Below, in pieces: positions 52,462 through 64,000 of a DNA stretch of 64,000 nucleotides (positions are counted from its first letter, which is position 1; each line of letters begins with the position of its first letter). Origin of the DNA: Mugil cephalus (lineage: Eukaryota; Chordata; Actinopteri; Mugiliformes; Mugilidae); the NCBI RefSeq assembly GCF_022458985.1, contig NC_061773.1, positions 2,114,001-2,178,000 of the forward strand, read 5' to 3'. The notes below the pieces were generated by a model, which made no database searches, was not told the origin of the DNA, and saw nothing but the letters and a program-made list of their open reading frames with translations. Position numbers and translations under genes: made by a program.

Positions 52462-54059
52462 GCAGAGACACATATCGTACACTTTCTGTGACAGAGGAGG
52501 TTTTATACTCACACATGCCTGTTGTTCATTTTCCTAGTACACTAGTGCACCCATCTGAAGTGATAAATGGACTTTGCAAATCAAAACAGTATTATTTTAA
52601 TTTTCTATGAACTACAATGATGTTGATTTGCATGTTTATATTTGCAGGACAGCCGCAGTGCGTCTATCAGCTCACACTACTGGCACTATTTCTACTGACG
52701 GCGTAGTGACTTTAACCTTGAGCCAACCAAAGTGGGAGAGATTGCATCTGTTCTCTGCTGCTGCTCCTTGAACCATTTTAATTCCACCATCATAAAACAG
52801 GGTCACAGGGCAACATCCATGGTCACGATATAATCAGTGATTATACATTATATATTCAAATACTTCATGAAATCGTGATACTTCATGAAATCTGACCCGT
52901 CCTTTTCCTCACTGAAGTTAAGGCAGATTTTAAAACATTGGATTGTACAGTCCATATAAACTCTACCTAGTTAATGCACAAAAGTTTAAAAGTTCTCTCC
53001 CACGTCACATCACACATCACATGTGCAGCCATCATGATTATAATAACTTTAAATAATAAACTTACAACTTTTGTGCAATTTTTAAATCTACAGAACGACC
53101 TCCGGTGTGTATTGTCTGAAAACAGAGCAGGTACTACGGACACCTAAACTTCCTCTAGCTCTAGCTCACAGCTTTTTAAAACAACCAGCCTAATAGCATA
53201 ATCATATATGATTGGTTAGTCCACCAATGCGTGAGCTGATGTATGGCATCACTTCAACATAACGTGTGTTTTACTATTGAACATTGTCTGTAGTGTGTGG
53301 CATATATGACGTTTCCTTGCTTTGCATGATCATTGGTTGAGGTTTGTTTGTATATGGATGTGCTTATTTGAATAGGAGTCTGTTGGTGTGTGATGTAAGT
53401 TTCGTCTTTCAAGGAACTGAAGAAAACAAAACAACACACAGGTGCGCATTATTAACCTTGTCTCCTTGTCTTTTTGTGAATTTTAGAGGGACATCCTGTT
53501 CTTGATATGATCACCTGTTGTGTCATATTCCTGTTGTTGATCACTCTCTTCACTGCGTTTTTTAATAATATCATATCTAATGTCATATCTAATTTTTGCT
53601 CACCTGAGTAGCCACCTACAACAACATGATCCTACTGCAACTGATCCTACTGCACCCAGAAAATCCCACAAGAGCAGCTTATATTTATTTGGCATTACTG
53701 TAATAATATCCTCACTTGTGCTGTTAGGTTATTCCACAGTTTTTTTTTTTTTTTTTTTTTTTACCCCCCTTGGTTTTCAATGGCATTTTAATAAAATAAA
53801 GGGTCTGATATGATTCATCTTTGATTTGGTTTTAGAACGAACGTGCTGTTTTAAAATCGGTGTGTACACTATAAATCATAACATGTGAATCTTGCTACCT
53901 GGTCGTGCTAAAATAATGTAATGCATCATCACATTTACAAACTGAAGGTACACAATAATATTAACAGAAAGTGTCATGTATGTTTTTATAATATAAATTT
54001 AAAAAAAGAGAAAGAAAAAAGAGAAGGGTTATGAGATAGTATAGTATTATATATCATTT

Positions 54060-54352
54060 AAAGACCTTATAATCCCACTAGAGGCCCTCGTTGACTTGTC
54101 GTATATACACTGATCAGCCACAACTTTATGACCACTGACAGGGGAAGTAAATAACATTAACCACTGACAATTCAGTGTTCTGCTGGGAAACTTTTGGACT
54201 TTCATTCATGTGGATGATACTTAGACCTGTAGCACCCACCTCCCACCTAGAACAGATCAGGCACCCCCACCCCATAGTAATGACTCAGGCACACATGCTA
54301 AACAGTTTAGAAAGAAATCAAAAAAGGAGGGAGAAACACACAATATTAGGAA
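54060..54352 (-). repeat. Tc1/mariner-like element, inverted, with extra flank
   Basis: From 54105 it reads 'tatacactgatcagccacaa' and follows the reverse complement of 58355-58828, with a central deletion. The 45 bp before it (54060-54104) also match the reverse complement of 58829-58875, outside the expected element end. Confidence 0.75.
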
Positions 54353-54649
54353 TAATAGGTTATTAGGTTATAATGTTCAATTCAAGTCATTATTTATATA
54401 GCTTCAATTATGCCTCATCTGCGTATTTTATTCTTATAAAAGCTTCTTCTAACATGTGTTTTACTTACAGATGATTTGCTCCTTCTACTTGTAGCTGTGA
54501 CAATATCCATATATGGTGCGAAAGTGGACACACAGGGCCGAGTGGGCTGGGAAATGAAGGACGTAGATAATTAGTGTTACTGTGCGTGTGTTTGTGTATT
54601 TGAATATGAGTCAATCTTTTTTTTTTTTTTTTTTTTTTTTTCAAGCACA

Positions 54650-55023
54650 TTTGCCTACAGGATTTCGTCTCTGGCTCAGTGATTGGGCGAACACAATGAA
54701 AGGGCCTGAAACATGCAAACACAGGCAAATCACTTAGGCATACTGACAGGAGAGGGAATGAGGGTCTTTTGTTGTCAGAGAGGAAATCAGCTGTTGGAAG
54801 ATTAGAAATTTTGGCGAAGCTTTTCATACAAGAATACCAGGTAAGCGCTGTTTGATCATTCAGAAACTATGAGATTTGGTTAAATTTCAGTTGAGTATTC
54901 ATTTTACTGAAGGAAAATGAAGGAAATTGTAAATTTGCATCAGTATTTCATAATGTTTCCCTCTTCCAGAAAAGGAACACAAGCTACAATAGTCACAGAA
55001 GAAGCTGTGTGCGTCTGAGCAAC
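54650..55023 (+). other. Probable avil untranslated first exon and 5' UTR
   Basis: A donor (AATACCAG|GTAAGCG) ends a likely non-coding exon at 54840. An acceptor (CTCTTCCAG) opens the next exon at 54970, and the coding start follows at 55024. The upstream end of the first exon is unknown. Confidence 0.45.
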
Positions 55024-63888
<8,865 letters not shown>

Positions 63889-64000
63889 TGTTGTTTCTGT
63901 CTGTGAGATAAGCTGTTAAAAACTGGATATGTCACCTACTTTTACTGAGTTTCCTCTTTTTTCCTCAGATATGTGTAATAATGTGTCTCTCCATGTGCTG
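63889..64000 (+). other. avil 3' UTR, cut by the window edge
   Basis: Sequence after the avil stop. No poly(A) signal before the edge. Confidence 0.5.

Larger units (their letters stand above)
51720..54640. other. Intergenic DNA between olfml3 and avil
   Basis: No gene recognised. It contains an inverted repeat and a Tc1-like copy (both listed separately) and poly-T runs at 53742-53761 and 54618-54640. Confidence 0.6.

Overview
The window is nuclear genomic DNA from a teleost fish. Six multi-exon protein genes can be rebuilt exon by exon, and each gives a full reading frame of the expected vertebrate length. Introns are short. Between and inside the genes are microsatellites and decayed transposons of typical fish kinds: Tc1/mariner-like non-autonomous copies, LINE reverse-transcriptase remnants and a probable hAT piece. 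I see no bacterial-type feature, CRISPR array, rRNA or convincing tRNA gene.

Layout from left to right. 1-1000: apparent 5' end of an unidentified minus-strand gene that runs off the left edge. 3885-13733 (-): timeless, 29 coding exons, 1267 aa. 15.9-17 kb: an intronless, frameshifted coiled-coil relic. 18632-23211 (-): a type III intermediate filament gene, best matching peripherin/plasticin (prph), 9 exons, 480 aa. 23.4-28.3 kb: repeat-bearing intergenic DNA. 28698-36687 (-): pmel (premelanosome protein), 12 exons, 820 aa. 36.8-41.7 kb: intergenic DNA with a direct duplication and about 500 bp of TA repeat. 42067-45032 (+): cdk2, 7 exons, 298 aa. 48146-51694 (-): olfml3, 3 exons, 389 aa. 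51.7-54.6 kb: repeat-bearing intergenic DNA. 55024-63888 (+): avil (advillin/villin family), 19 coding exons, 818 aa, ending just before the window edge.

The genes are not a functional operon. They cover replication-fork protection (timeless), the cell-cycle kinase Cdk2, two cytoskeletal proteins (peripherin-like filament, advillin), melanosome amyloid (pmel) and a secreted olfactomedin matrix protein. From general knowledge, human TIMELESS, PRPH, PMEL, CDK2 and AVIL all lie on 12q13-q14, and PMEL and CDK2 are divergent neighbours there as they are here. The block is therefore conserved synteny, with olfml3 (human chromosome 1) as the outsider.

I did not find a new biological system. The points most worth a second look are: a decayed copy of the timeless terminal exon and 3' UTR inside a timeless intron; an alanine/acid-rich Pmel repeat domain with no Lys or Arg over about 293 residues; a Tc1-like repeat family scattered through the window, two copies of which share matching outer flanks; and several perfect or near-perfect palindromes. 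Exon limits were read by eye from GT-AG sites, frame and recalled family sequence. In every gene the summed exon lengths are divisible by three.
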